Source of the DNA: Pseudorasbora parva
Taxonomy: Eukaryota; Chordata; Actinopteri; Cypriniformes; Gobionidae
DNA length: 64,000 bases
Direction of reading: 5' to 3'
Assembly (NCBI RefSeq): GCF_024679245.1
Contig: NC_090196.1
Coordinates: forward strand, 6,596,861 to 6,660,860
In this document: positions 33,937 through 46,755 of the stretch, piece after piece
Layout of the letters: every line of letters begins with the position of its first letter
Position numbering within the stretch: position 1 is the stretch's first letter
Notes under the pieces: model-generated
Told to the model about the DNA's origin: nothing
Seen by the model: only the letters and a program-made list of their open reading frames with translations
Database searches by the model: none
Position numbers and translations under genes: made by a program

Positions 33937-34149
33937 TACACTCTCAGAAAAAAAAGGTCACTGGGGCGGTACCCTGAGGTACAAAAGTGAAAAGGTACAT
34001 CTTTATACCTTACTCACCCCTAAATGGTACATATCAGTACTTTAGGAGTGCATATTAGTACCTTAAAGGTACATAGTAGTACCTTTTCAGTTTTGTACCT
34101 TAGGGTACTGCCCCAGTGACAGCACTGTACCTTTTTTTCTGACAGTGTA
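33937..34149. mobile_element. Hairpin MITE
   Basis: Nearly the whole 213 bp folds on itself: tacactctcagaaaaaaaag, gtcactggggcggtaccctg and gaggtacaaaagtgaaaagg at the left answer the complementary blocks at the right, down to ctgacagtgta. The ends are TA-flanked. No coding sequence. Confidence 0.8.
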
Positions 34150-35274
34150 TCATCCTTTACACAAAAAAATAAGCAGCAAAAGCAGATGTGAATCATTGTC
34201 TATTGTGACCCTGATCTACTGTTATCCTTAGTACTGACACTAAAAAAGCCAGACCTGAAGTGTCTCTGTATGAACATGTGGACTACAGCCAACAATATAA
34301 AATTCAGCTGGCTTAGATCAACCATCTCATTATCCATTATTCAGTCAGTGTTGAGCTCATCGGGTCAGGTGCTCCTGCTAAAAGATCTTCTGGCATGAGT
34401 GTTGTATCAAAATGATGGCCATTAGTGGGTGGTATTGAACTCAAGGGAGAATGTAATGCGGTTCTTTGGAGGATTCAGGCAGTGTCAGCACCTGGAAATG
34501 ATTCCAGCGCCTTCACTTAGAACCTCTGAGCAGCACTTGGAAAAAGCTTGTCCACACACCTGTAGAGCTAATAAGGGTTAATGACTGCAGCAGTCAGCAG
34601 CAATCTCAGAGAAAAGAAGATAAAGTGGACTAATATTGGTGATTAAAATCAATAACTTTGTGTTAGCAGATTTTTTTAAAGGCTCGTTGCTTAAATTCAA
34701 GGCCCTTTGTCAAACAAAAAACAACCTCAAAATTCAATTAGGTCTATAACACCTGAAGAACGCTATTCCCAGTCTCACTGACAATCTGTTTGACAAGCGT
34801 AGTACACTTTTGGGTGTACATGACCTGCATAATGCAATCTTCACTGATGGGTACCAAACTCTGATAGCGCATAAGACCTTTCACTATTAACCTAAAGCTG
34901 TGAGGACAATCTATTCCAGTTTCACCCTTTTAAGAGAAATGTGGGTAACTAATTAATACTGTAATTCATGAATAACTACAAAGTAACAAATGAGTAACTC
35001 AATATTAACATTATAATAACTACAATTAACTAGCAAGATACTCTGTTAATGAATTAGTATGCAATACAAAGTCTCAATTGAATAAAGTTGTTCATTATTA
35101 GCTAATCAATAACTGATTTTTGTACTTCTCAGAGAACATTACTTCTAAAGTGAAGATAATAACCCACTAGTAATGACTCAAGTATTACCAAATCCTTCAG
35201 AAGAAACATTTGGAGCAGTATTCTAAAGTAAAAAAATAAAATAACTCCCTAATAATGAATGTCATTGCAAGCTT
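34150..35274. other. Intronic DNA, nothing seen
   Basis: Read on both strands; no exon, element terminus or repeat recognised. Confidence 0.5.
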
Positions 35275-35725
35275 TTGAGTTCCCTTTTGAAGTGGTACCT
35301 CAATGCTGCATCTGGTGTTGACACTAACTCCATCAGTGTGACTGATGAATGTGTCTGATGTGTCTGAGACACACACCAATATTCATTGGCAGACGACAGT
35401 CGATGACGTCACAAGTGAAGCGCCTCTGAAAAGTTCACAGTGAAAAAGCTAAAAAGCTTAAATGCCCCATGCCATGACCAGGTTGATTCTATCTTGATTG
35501 TGCGATAAACAGGAGAATGTGATTCGGGGTAGACCCGACGAGTTCTCCCTGGTGGGCCATGCATGTCTCTCCACTACACACTGAGGTGGAAAGATCCTGG
35601 AAGAGATTATTTGAAAGTGGAGGGCTTATGGGGATGCCATCTGTTGAGGAGACACTGGACATCTATCTTAAGGGTGAGGAATCTTCATTAAAAGCTTCAG
35701 ATTTGCAATAAAGATTGTGGTTAAA
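35275..35725 (+). pseudogene. DIRS left end and gag relic (copy D)
   Basis: Bases 35275-35360 resemble a decayed terminal repeat and gtcgatgacgtcac at 35401 a DIRS end-adjacent motif. From about 35555 the translation gives LHTEVERSWKRLF, MGMPSVEETLDIYL and ESSLKASDL, aligning with LHTEVARSWKR, MPKVEETLASHL and SSLKAPTL of DIRS gag. It stops abruptly at about 35725. Confidence 0.78.
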
Positions 35726-36202
35726 TGGCAAGGCAGTGGTGTTTATTCTGTCTGTACTAAAATTGCAGCAGATCATCGCCGGAGGATGCCATCCAGGTGT
35801 GCCATCCAGGTGTTCAGCTGGCGTGGCTCTCTACCTAGGATCTGCCACTGTGTGTCCCGGCTTGTACATTGGAACCTAGGTTGATTGGGGCACACCCCAT
35901 TATTAAAGGCATCAATCCGCAGTGGTTCGGCTTTGGTTACCCCATTCTCTGTAGTGTCCACCATCTCTTTCATGTTTCTCATATTAAATCTTTCTTGCAT
36001 TCAGCCCATCTCCCTTCCTCTTCTCCCTCCCCTCCCCTGATGATTTAGGGGGTTCCTGCCTTCATCATCAGGTTCATTCTTGCTTCTAGGGACCGTGGGT
36101 GAGGATTACTTTGTGCATGGTTGACGATCCAAACGAGTCCATGATCTTCGCAAGCTCTAACGGTCCTTTTTTATCAGCCAAGTTTGTTTATTTGTTTAAA
36201 AA
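35726..36202. other. Unrecognised intronic DNA
   Basis: The frame at 35773-36000 (minus, 75 codons) has no recognised motif. A C/T-rich patch lies at 36001-36050. Confidence 0.35.
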
Positions 36203-36204
36203 TA

Positions 36205-37062
36205 CACTCACCTAAAGGATTATTAGGAACACCATACTAATACTGTGTTTGACCGCCCTTTCTCCTCCAGAACTGCCTTAATTCTACATGGCATTGATTC
36301 AACAAGGTGCTGAAAGCATTCTTTAGAAATGTTGGCCCATATTGATAGGAGAGCATCTTGGTGGATGATGGATCCATGTTCTCATTCTGTTTACGCCAAA
36401 TTCTGACTCTACCATCTGAAGGTCTCAACAGAAATCGAGACTCATCAGACCAGGCAACATTTTTCCAGTCTTCAACTGTCCAATTTTGGTGAGCTCGTGC
36501 AAATTGTCGCCTCTTTTTCCTATTTGTAGTGGAGATGAGTGGTGCCCGGTGGGGTCTTCTGCTGTTGTAGCCCATCCGCCTCAAGGTTGTGTGTGTTGTG
36601 GCTTCATTAATGCTTTGCTGCATACCTCAGTTGTAACAAGTGGTTATTTCAGTCAAAGTTGCTCTTCTATCAGCTTGAATCAGTCGGCCCATTCTCCTCT
36701 GACCTCAAGCATCAACAAGGCATTTTCGCCCACAGGACTGCTGCATACTGGATGTTTTTCCCTCTACACACCATTCTTTGTAAACCCTAGAAATGGTTGT
36801 CCGTGAAAATCCCAGTAACTGAGCAGATTGTGAAATACTCAGACCGGCCCGTCTGGCACCAACAACCATGCCACGCTCAAAATTGCTTAAATTGCCTTTC
36901 TTTCCCATTCTGACATTCAGTTTGGAGTTCAGGAGATTGTCTTGACCAGGACAACACCCCTGAATGCATTAAAGCAACTGCCATCTAATATCTAATGGTT
37001 GATTAGATAATTGCATTAATGAGAAATTGAACAGGTGTTCCTAATAATCCTTCAGGTGAGTG
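36205..37062 (-). mobile_element. Tc1-like transposon, family 2, internally deleted
   Basis: The ends cactcacctaaaggattatt and complement are about 28-bp inverted repeats, flanked by TA on both sides (36203-36204 and 37063-37064). Compared with the copy at 46756-47954, about 0.37 kb between positions equivalent to 46912 and 47282 is deleted. Confidence 0.92.
36237..36908 (-). pseudogene. Tc1-like transposase, family 2, deleted copy
   Basis: The N-terminus MGKKGNLSNFERGMVVGARR with [20 protein letters not shown] (paired helix-turn-helix) starts at 36908. A frameshift lies near 36620-36700, then [13 protein letters not shown] and [19 protein letters not shown], which contains the first catalytic Asp. 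The internal deletion removes the second Asp and the Glu, so it cannot be active; the terminal repeats could still be recognised in trans. Confidence 0.88.
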
Positions 37063-37407
37063 TATTTACTTCTTTTAATTTTTTCTGCTCGATTAGTGCA
37101 TTGAATCCCTGCCTCCTCCAGAGGCCTCTGATACTCGTTATATCGGACTGCCTTTTGTTGCTGACTTTTGCTTTGCCCCTGTATGTGAAGTTGGACTATT
37201 TTTGGCCGTCTCATGCATTCAGTGAGGTATTTGGAGAGCGGTCGTTGTCTGAGAACATCTTGCTAGACAGGCCGCCTTAAGGGTGATGTTGGGTAAATTA
37301 AATTATGTGGCCAATTTAGAGTTCCTCTATTTCATTTAACTCCCTCCCTATATACTGTTGGGTTTTAAAGAAGGGATATTGCTCTCCTTTGGGATTGTAT
37401 TTTTTTT
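37063..37407. other. Intronic DNA, nothing seen
   Basis: No feature was recognised; the 81-codon frame at 37035-37280 has no motif. Confidence 0.4.
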
Positions 37408-38243
37408 TTAGGTTAGTGTGCTTTCAAACCTGTCACATTTAGTTCGGTTGAATCTAGAGATTGTTTCCCTCTTTGGTGCTGTTCATTTGGTCAGGTGTAA
37501 AAGCAGCAATCGCACTCAGGTGAGCACCAAAAGCGGACAAAACAAGCGTACGAAGACCTGCTTGAAGAGCTGGTCTCAGTACACTTTCAAACGAACTCTG
37601 GAGCAGTTTGTTTGTGGTGAGAATGTAATCTGACCTCGAACAGAACCAACTGCAAAAGTACTGACCATTTTTGGACTAAACCAGTTGCCGTAGTCAGCTG
37701 CGCTGTCATTATGTGCATGACATTACCTGATAGATCGTTGGCAATAATCTTCGAAGATGAGCATGTCAGAGATAAGAATAATTAATGCATGCCTCCGCCT
37801 AAAGAGACGAGCGATGCACGCTCACCGTCTGCAGTGCATTAGAGCATTGTTTCCAAGTCGCATCCGCGCTTCATTAGAGAAATGTGTTGTTTGCATACTG
37901 TGGTAAATACGCACAATGTAGTAGATTATGGCCAGGGACAAAACCAGCCCGTGCAGTCGTCTCTCCATAGCTGTGTTGTTTGCTGGCTTTTCCTCTTATG
38001 TTACAATTTTCCGACACCTAAATTCTGACCAATCGAAAAGCAGTTTAGGAAATACGCCATGGCCAGTGAGTGATCTGGATGTTGTCACGTGTCTGCATTT
38101 TTGTTAGTTTCAACAGGTTCAGACCAAAGCAATCAGTGTGGTGTGAAAAGAAACCAAAAAAAGCTGAAAAATGCAACAATGTATAATTGTTTGCCCTTGG
38201 TTCAGACCAAATGAACCAAACTAGAGATGTGAAAGCACCCTTA
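37408..38243. mobile_element. Non-autonomous DNA transposon
   Basis: The left end (tgtgctttcaaacctgtcac, then agttcggttgaatct) and the right end (reverse complement reading agggtgctttcacatctcta gtttggttcattt) are imperfect inverted repeats. The 0.84-kb interior has no coding frame. The superfamily is unclear; a short tta(g) is repeated at both flanks. Confidence 0.6.
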
Positions 38244-38710
38244 GACTTTGAGCTAGACTTTTGAACCTTTTGTTGGCATGGTCTGAAGATGATCTGGTTA
38301 AATCTTCATGAAAATCAGAGCAACGGCCTAGGAGGAGTTTGAAAAAGTAGCTTTTTTGGAAAATTCAAAATAGCGGGAAAATTTTCATGACGGAAAATGA
38401 CGTCATAGGGTGCAATCGAATCAGCTTGAGCCACGGAATTTTGATTCTAGCCCTTATGGTTCAAAAGTCATTAGCATAAACATAAGTGCAATTTTGGACA
38501 GGAGGTGGCACTAGAGGGATTGAGTTAGAGACTCAAAATTTGCTATAGTGACAGTTGGGTCTATCCTCTATCGGTGTGCCAAATTTCACAACTTTTTACC
38601 ATACGGTTCTATGGGCTGCCATAGACTCAAGAGCGGAAGAAGAATAATAATAATAGGAACGGCAATGATTTCAATAGGTGCCTACGCACCTTCAGTGCTT
38701 GGCCCCTAAT
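38244..38710 (+). repeat. Dispersed fish repeat ending in (AATA)n, unclassified
   Basis: The blocks ggacaggaggtggcactaga, gtgccaaatttcacaacttt, ggttctatgggctgccatag and ggtgcctacgcaccttcagt, with an (AAT)n run at 38642-38655, are typical of a very abundant dispersed repeat in fish genomes. I cannot assign it to a class. Confidence 0.5.
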
Positions 38711-38752
38711 TAGTCCCCCAGACTTTAACAGGGTATCACTGCTTGTAGTCGA

Positions 38753-38776
38753 CCCGCTATGAGCAGGATTCGAACC
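38753..38776 (-). repeat. tRNA T-arm-like fragment
   Basis: On the minus strand ggttcgaatcc (B-box consensus) is followed by tgctcatagcggg. No A box or cloverleaf can be built upstream, so this is at most a tRNA or SINE fragment. Confidence 0.3.
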
Positions 38777-39685
38777 GACGCTAAAGACCACAAAAAAACA
38801 GCAACGTCTGTTACGTGGGCAAGTGTATTTATGATAAATGTTTTCTTTTCTTTTAGAACACCCCACAAGTACATGACAGACAAAACAGGTCTTGTGTCTA
38901 CAGGTAGGAACTCTACAATGATCTGTCTCGGTTTACTGTTGACATCTATGTACAATGTTTTGCTAGTATGATTGGAGATGTTTAGGTAAAACACCGGAGA
39001 GTATACGTGTTCTTTTCACAGAAAATCTGGCAACCGCAAGCACACAAGCTCTTTCTCGTGCGCACATGATCTGATTTTATCAATCTCCATTTGAGATGTT
39101 CTGCTTAAAGTGTCATTCAATCGGTCTGTGTTCTGTCAGGACTCACAAGCCATTTTACTGAACTGCTGTGAGCTGTTGAAATAAGCCAATCAGAGCAGAG
39201 CTCAACATTAATATTCATGACTCTTCCAAATAAGGCAAAAACAGAGCATTATACCTAGGGACAATTTAGAGGGTTGTAATGGACCTGTAAAACTGTATCT
39301 GGACCATTTTTGGCCTTAAATAAGCCACATACCCTCTATGTAGGTATCAGAAAACAATTTAACATATTGTTTCAAATCATTCTAGGGCACCTTTAAAACC
39401 GAGCGCCCGCAGAGCAATGACCTAGATTCATACCGAGGATCGGCCGAGTGTTTTAGCCTTAACTGGGCCGCTTTCGGCCCGCACAATTTTTGCTATCTGG
39501 GCCTTTAACTACCAATTAGCCAATACGTAGCATGTGAAGTGAGATAGTGATTGTGAGTGTGAAACACTGAAAGGTTTGTTATGTTTGTTGCATTAGATGG
39601 GGCATGTCATCTTATCATGCTAATAGCTTAGCTTGCTAACTATAAGCTAAATAAAAACCCAAAGAAAAGCTATGCCAGTGCTCAC
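38777..39685. other. ano3 intron, nothing firm
   Basis: No exon was seen. Bases 39180-39390 (ccaatcagagcagagctcaa to tctagggcacctttaa) look like part of a dispersed DNA repeat ending near TTAA. Confidence 0.4.
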
Positions 39686-39883
39686 CTGTGGTAGGAGGTG
39701 TGATGTGTGTGCAGGAGGCACTGACGCTGTGACTGTATGTTTTGGGTTCAGGACTCAGAGGCACAGACAGGAAGTGATTGAGGTTCTGAGGATGAGTCTG
39801 ACTTTGAGCCAGACATGGCAAACTGCGGCGAGACGACTTCAGTGTTTTCTCCTTCAAAATCTCACTGATGCTGGTGTGCATAC
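39686..39883 (-). CDS. ano3: ano3 N-terminal coding exon
   Basis: This encodes part of the cytoplasmic N-terminus of anoctamin-3, a TMEM16-family membrane protein regarded mainly as a lipid scramblase and modulator of ion channels in neurons. The minus-strand translation MHTSISEILKEKTLKSSRRS followed by LPCLAQS matches the SRRSLPCLAQS hallmark of ANO3. The donor is ACAG|gtgag (intron starts at 39685) and the acceptor is cag|GTATG, or three bases upstream (then ending at 39886). The exon ends one base into a codon, which fits the 33-kb exon. The Met at 39881 may be internal, because vertebrate ANO3 has a short preceding exon that I did not find. Confidence 0.87.
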
Positions 39884-39886
39884 CTG

Positions 39887-41517
39887 CTGAGACAGAAACA
39901 TACAAAATACCCAACTGAGAGACGGGATTAAAAACACCAACATTTCCACTTTAAAAATGGGGATGTATTTAGTTACAAATATAAAGGCACATATATATTG
40001 AACAATTCATGAAAAACACAATGTGTAAGGTAGTTAGGCTGAAATGTGAATGAATTCATCTGGATGCATATTAATCCAAAACTAGTACAAAACAAATTAA
40101 CTCCAAACAAATATTATTCTGATAATTATTGATTGATTTTGTTGTTATTGTTATTTTTTTAAGTTCTTTTGTCCCATGTCTCAAGAATAAGAGTGATCTG
40201 AATCTGATACAAAGACTCTGTAATGCAATTACACCAGTAAAACTCACTTACACTATCAAATGCAAAGGTATAATGATCACTTACAGGACAACCAGTGTAC
40301 ATTTACTTAATTAAATAGCTCCTGGAAGAAGAGTCAGTCTTTATTGACTCGCACGGTCATCTTATGATAAAGGTTGGACTAATGCCTCATGGGAAAGAGG
40401 CTGTTTTATTGGTTTGCAATAGTCACAGAAAGCCGTTACAGAAGAGGCAGTTTTGGTGATCATTTTCATTATATGGACCATAGGTTGATATGGATTATTT
40501 GATAATAGGTTTGACAATAGGTTTAACATTTTAATAATCCATGCAGGTTAATGTTAATTTCTACATAATTTTTTAACATTTCAAGTTGTAGGAATAAGCA
40601 TTAATCTATGAATGAATATGAATTAACAATGAACATATACATTAACATAGTGCTGTAAATATATTTATTGTTAGTTCAAACTGTTGTTTATTGATACTTC
40701 ATTAGTAAATTGGAAGAAAAAAAACATGTTTTTATAAACTTTAAACCTCAAAATATATATTTTTAAATGCATAACAACATCACTGACTAGAAACATATAG
40801 CATGTATCTGGTATATTTAATCAGCTATATGCAATTAAGGATAAATGTAGCACTAAAGCTTCTTTAAAATACTTCACATTAGTTAATTGTATGTTGATCT
40901 GCTTGCAAAAGAATACAACGTACAGTCAAACCAAAAAATGATTCAGACACATTTTTTAGTGTGTGCAGGACAGTGAGGAGAGCAAAATAAAGTAAACTGT
41001 GGCACATTATACCCAAAAAGTTTCCATACAGTGACTACCAGTAAAAGTGATTAAAATTATTCAGACACGTTTGCCTTTTAGTTTTTTCTTTATGTGAGCT
41101 TTGACACACAGACTGAACCAAATGAAGCATTGCTTGGTCATTGGTTGAGCTACATTGGTATTATCTAATTGTGTTCTTAAATCTAACGGCTGATTGGTGG
41201 ATTGTGATCCATTACATCCCTTCCTGTCAACGTGATCTGACATGATCAAGATGAGTGTATTCTGGCATTTTAACTCTGAGCTCTTGTCATATTTTATTAC
41301 CATTTTCTAAACTGTCACGAAGAAACAGTGAGAAAACGTTTAAGGTGTGTGAATACATCTTGGTTTGACTGTATAGACGTTTATGCGTTATGTTAGACAC
41401 ATTGGAATTGATATAGACTTGCATTGTAATCTGTGATGTTGTGACTGTGCTTGTACAGTTGCTGCCGTAGTTTGTACACATTAAACCTAACAGTGAGTCT
41501 AACTGGGTTAAATATAT
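39887..41517. other. Upstream or first-intron DNA, nothing seen
   Basis: I looked on the minus strand for the short first coding exon expected in ANO3 and did not find it. The sequence is AT-rich with no element termini. Confidence 0.45.
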
Positions 41518-41922
41518 GTGACCCTGGACCACAAAAGCAGTCTTAACGGTCACATATTTGAAACTGAAATGTATACATCATCTGCAAGTTTAGTTTGTTA
41601 GGATAGGACAGCATTTGGCCGAGATTCAACTATTTGAAAATCTGGAATTTGAAGGCTGCAAAAAATCTAAATATTGAGAAAAACACCTTTAAATTTGTGC
41701 AGATGAAGTCCTTAGCAGTGCATATTGCTACTAATAACACATTTTTTATATATTTATGGTAGGACATTTACAAGTTATCTTCATGGAACATGATGTTTAC
41801 TTAATAGCCTAATGGCATAAAGGAAAAATTGATCATTTTGACCCATACTATGTATTTTTTGGAAGTTGCCTCTTTAATATATCCCTGTGAGACTTATGAC
41901 TGGTTTTGTGCTCCAGGGTCAC
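41518..41922. mobile_element. Non-autonomous DNA element with gtgaccctgga ends
   Basis: The left end gtgaccctggaccacaaaag and the right end gactggttttgtgctccagg gtcac are inverted repeats of about 25 bp. The 0.4-kb interior is AT-rich and non-coding. Repeats with these ends are widespread in animal genomes; I do not assign a superfamily. Confidence 0.72.
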
Positions 41923-42232
41923 ATTCAGAACCTCTGTTTAATTCTCAATTACACAATAATTTAAAGACACATATATTACATGTTTGAAAGATAATTGCTT
42001 TCCCATTGAAAATGTCGGTGGGACAACTGCAGGCTAAGATGATAAAAAAAAATTAAGGAATTTACCTTCAAGTAAAATTTTGCATCAAGGAAGTAGTCAA
42101 AGGTTGATGGCTAGGTAAATGTTTTACAGCTTCCATTATTCTAAGTGTGGACAGCCATCCTGGGGCAGAAAACATAATCCTCTTGGGAGCAATTTCAGTC
42201 TATGTTTTGAATGTTATATATGAGATGATTAT

Positions 42233-42437
<205 letters not shown>

Positions 42438-43179
42438 GAGAATGACCCATGTGGCTCCTTTAATAAGCTTTTAACAAATTATAGAAAGAAAAACACTTTT
42501 AGTTTATGTATTTGATTTCAATGTGAATGACCATGATCTGAGGAGATTTTTAGGATGCGTAATGTTTTCAAATAGTTAATACACAGTGTTTCTCTTTTCT
42601 ACAATTATAACATAAATTAATTGAAATACCAACACCAAAACAAACCAAAAAATAAAAACCTGTCCACATCTGGATAAAAGACTATGCGTAACCATTTAAT
42701 TAAAAAAAACATTTCACAGCTTGAAGATGATATAAACGTCTCGTTCAAGGTCACACTAACACACATCCAGTGGAAAGCTCATTTGTAAGGCTGGGGAAAT
42801 GCCTGGTCTTGCCCACATGGCTGCACAGAGATAGAGCTGATGTGGATTTTCCTCTCCGAGTGACCTTGCCCATGACAGCTGCATCAATCCAGCCCACTCT
42901 TAACCCACGGCTAACCTTATAATACTATATAGAGCTAACAAGAAACCGAAGCAATGATCTAGAGTGTTAAAGCCAAAGCACACAGAGAGAGAGAGTTACA
43001 GAAAGTTCAAAGAGCAACAAACACGTGCAGGGCTGAATTAATCAAGATCTTAAGCACTGAAAATCTCTTGAAACCCAGGCGCTCGGCCCTAATAAAGCCC
43101 ATTCTTGTAGCATCTTGGGATCCAGACACAAGAGAGAAATTCTTTGGAAAAGAATTTCCTCCTCTTACTCTTTCATTTT
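42438..43179. other. Intronic or upstream DNA, nothing seen
   Basis: No element or exon recognised on either strand. Confidence 0.45.
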
Positions 43180-43281
43180 TAGAAGTAAAAAAAATAAAAA
43201 AAATAATAATAAAAAATATAAATAAAAAAATATATAAAAAATAAATAAATAAATAAATAAATACATAAATACATAAATACA

Positions 43282-43376
<95 letters not shown>

Positions 43377-43393
43377 AATAAAATAAAATAAAA
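43180..43393. repeat. (AAAT)n microsatellite
   Basis: A degenerate A/T run leads into an (AAAT)n tract from about 43241 and ends as (AAAAT)n. It abuts the chimeric Tc1 element. Confidence 0.95.
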
Positions 43394-44021
43394 TATACAC
43401 TCACCTAAAGGATTATTAGGAACACCATACTAATACTGTGGAGGGAGATTATGGTGTAGGCAGGATTGTTTTTCAGGGGTTGGGCTTGGCCCCTTAAATC
43501 CAGTGAAAGGAACTCTTAATGCATCAGCATACAAAAGACATTTTGGACAATTTAATGCTCCTAACTTTGTGGCAACAGTTTGGGGATGGCCCCTTCCTGT
43601 TCCAACATGACTGCGCTCCAGAGCACAAAGCATCGATCCATAAAGACATGGATGAGTGAGTTTGGTGTGGAGGAACTTGACTGGCCTGCACAGAGTCCTG
43701 ACCGATAGATCACCTTTGGGATGAATTAGAGCGGAGACTGAAAGCCAGGCCTTCTCGTCCAACATCAGTGCCTGACCTCACAAATGCGCTTCTAGAAGAA
43801 TGGTCAAAAATCCCCATAAACACACTCCTAAACCTTGAGGAAAGCCTTCCCAGAAGAGCTGAAGCTGTTATAGCTGTAAAGGGTGGACCAACTCCATATT
43901 AAAAAATATGTACATTAATTCAAAATACATTAACATTTAATTAATTAAAGAATGGGATGTAATTTAAAGTTTTATGTGCATGTAAAGACAGGCATCTCCA
44001 AACTTTTGGCAATATGGAGTA
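43394..44021 (+). mobile_element. Chimeric Tc1-like fragment (family 2 end joined to family 1 body)
   Basis: Bases 43394-43439 are the terminal repeat and adjacent 18 bp of Tc1 family 2 (cactcacctaaaggattatt). From 43440 the sequence changes without spacer to the 3' half of family 1 in plus orientation, ending at its own terminal repeat (ccaaacttttggcaatatgg). Family 1 transposase motifs can be read in broken frames: QHDCAPEHKASIHKDMDE and WPAQSP near 43600-43700. Confidence 0.85.
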
Positions 44022-44203
44022 TATTGATAGAAATGTATATTTAAATGGAATTAAATAGATTGTAGAGCAAAAAGCAGACCTTGAGGGCCAGAGTTGAGGC
44101 CTGTCCAAAAGATTAGACTGGTAATAACAGAGCGCATGATATGAGGCATCATTCATAGGTAGTACTAAGCAGTATCAAGAAAAAAAAAAAAAAGATTTTG
44201 TTT

Positions 44204-44237
<34 letters not shown>

Positions 44238-45023
44238 ATAGGGATAGTTCACCCTTTACATCCTGATCGAAATCAATAATAGAAGTGGTTTAAATATTAA
44301 AAGCTCTGAAGGCAGGATGACATGTAATGCTTTAAAAGCTAACTGGCTATTGCTAGCCGCTCTGAAACTGCCTACCTTGCCTTTAAGTGATTTTCATGTT
44401 AACCGTTTTAGAAACCCCTGCCGGGCTTTTAGCAATTGAAATAATGCTGCATGTGTTGTACTATATGGATCACTATTATTATAAGTTTGTATTTATTTAT
44501 TTATTTTTCAGTGGTGATCTAAATATCTGTGGCTTAGAATAGATGTAAATTTGACAGACCTGTGCTGCAAGTCTATGGATATTTTCCCCTCCAGGTCTCT
44601 ATGTGAAAACTTTGAATTAATCCTGGAGTGTCAGGTTAAGAAATTTCCCACTGAACATAAACTGAACACAGCATGAACGTTTCTTACACTGTATAAAACG
44701 CATGAATATTTAATGAGGTAAGCAATGAGGCAATTTATGATTGATTGTCTTTTGCTGAACAACTTACTGTAACACCCACACACAGCCTTTCCCATGCCAG
44801 GGTTTATAACTGTGGGGTTTAAAACAGGGCTGGACTAAAATTAGTGTGTGAAACTCTGCTTAAACTGAAAAGTTAATTTAAATTATGTTTCCAAAAATGA
44901 CATTGTTTTTAAGGCAGAATTGCTTGTAGTCTATCCTTTGTCAAGCACATAATTCAGTGGGGAAAAAATCCAATTGGCGAGTGAAGCAGGAGGAATGTTG
45001 TGATAAACTTCCATTCAAAATTG
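44022..45023. other. AT-rich DNA with (AT)n at 44198-44240
   Basis: Apart from the (AT)n tract and a short gggatagttcaccc stretch at 44243 shared with 10981, nothing was recognised. Confidence 0.5.
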
Positions 45024-45082
45024 TGTTTTATCTATAAATAATAGTTCAATCAGTGTAATTAAAAATGTATTATTTGTACAAT
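45024..45082 (-). repeat. 59-bp inverted repeat, right arm
   Basis: Exact reverse complement of 42379-42437. Fourteen bases of similar but extra sequence separate it from the (CT)n tract. Confidence 0.95.
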
Positions 45083-45096
45083 AAAATTATTTGTAT

Positions 45097-45252
<156 letters not shown>

Positions 45253-46755
45253 CATTTCACAGTACTCTGGCATTAGCTTATCAACATGCTAATATTAAAC
45301 TTTACTAAAAATCAATTGGTCATGTGGAGCACTATTTGTGAGCCTCTATAAAGATACCTATATCTCAAAAAAAGATACCAAATCGGTAACTTGAGGTTGC
45401 ACGATGGTTAGGATAACACTCTGAAAACTGAAAACCATGGTTTGAGCGCAACTGGCTTTTAAAGGGAAAGGGAGATGAGACTCTGATTGGTTTATTGCAT
45501 GTTACGCCCAAAACACACCCATGACTCATTAAGAGACGAGGGACGACCCTTTTGGATCATACGTCGGGTGCGCCGACCATTTTGTCTGTCGTTAAACTAG
45601 CAAAAGTGGATTCGCAGACACCATTAGTGCAGCTGCACCATGAGCTTCAGACCATGGGCTCAGATCGGTAAAATAGAGCCCTTAATCAGACAGGCTTGTA
45701 CGGAGTGGGTAAAAGTGCTGCATGTAGTCAAGTTTAGATTTCTCATTTACACACACGCTCTGATGATGTGTGTGTGTCTCTCTCACACACGTCTGTGTAA
45801 TATATCCATATTGTCTGTAGAGATGCATCGTCACTGGCCAGATTTCATTACGCTCCACAATAACACCAGCTCCCCACAGCACAGACGATAGGACACACCA
45901 TTATCTAAACGCAGACTAATTATCTCCTTCGCTTTATCTCGGTTTGGAGATTTCTGTGCAAGGGAAGAGCAGATGGTGCTGTGGCAGAAGTGTGCCACAA
46001 TGACAATATATGATACATAAAAAACTCTTTAAACAAAAGTACTCTTTCCATGACTGTCTTATTCTTAATGTTATAGCATAGATCATTTCCTAATATTGAA
46101 CTGTGAGAATAAAATCCGGAGTCTAAAGGCAGCATGAAGTGGCATTCACAACCCTTCTGGAAAAAAAGTGTGCTTAATTGTATTGAATGTTCAATACTAA
46201 AGCACATGCAAAGTATTTGATTATGTACTTATGTACGGATTATGTAATGTCAACTGCAACTTTATCTTTACAAATTTGTAATTACAAATGAAAAACATTA
46301 CATCAAATATTCAATAGAAATTACATTAACATTCATTTTAGTGTACCATAAATGTGTATCAATACATTTGCAGTATGTTTCAAAGACGAAGGACATAATT
46401 ATGAAATCACAGATAGATGTACTTAAGAGGGTCAAAAAGTAAAGCTAATTGCATACATTTAAATACATTTTCATTAAATTGCATTTAACATGCAATTAAG
46501 TGACCAAAACCACCAGTTTGCACTTATATTATTATTTTGGGGGGGATTTTTTTTTTTTTTTCATAATACATACTCTTGTTGAAATTATGTGAAATTGTAC
46601 CAAAGGTAAGCTTTCATTTTTTAAACATTCAAACTTTGATTTTACTTTCTTAATGTAACATACAGGGTTGGGGAGTAACAAAATACATGTAACTTATTTA
46701 TTCAAAATACAAAATTTGAGCCCCTCCCTGAATAAGCCATTTCACATAATACATA
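45253..46755. other. Upstream or intronic DNA, nothing firm
   Basis: The 83-codon frame at 45640-45891 has no recognised motif. Bases 45470-45600 carry a DNA-transposon-like stretch (ctctgattggtttattgcat, cgcccaaaacacacccatga) but no termini. Confidence 0.35.

Noticed and set aside
38753..38776. tRNA gene on the minus strand
   Set aside because: Only a B-box-like T arm is present; no A box or cloverleaf can be formed upstream.
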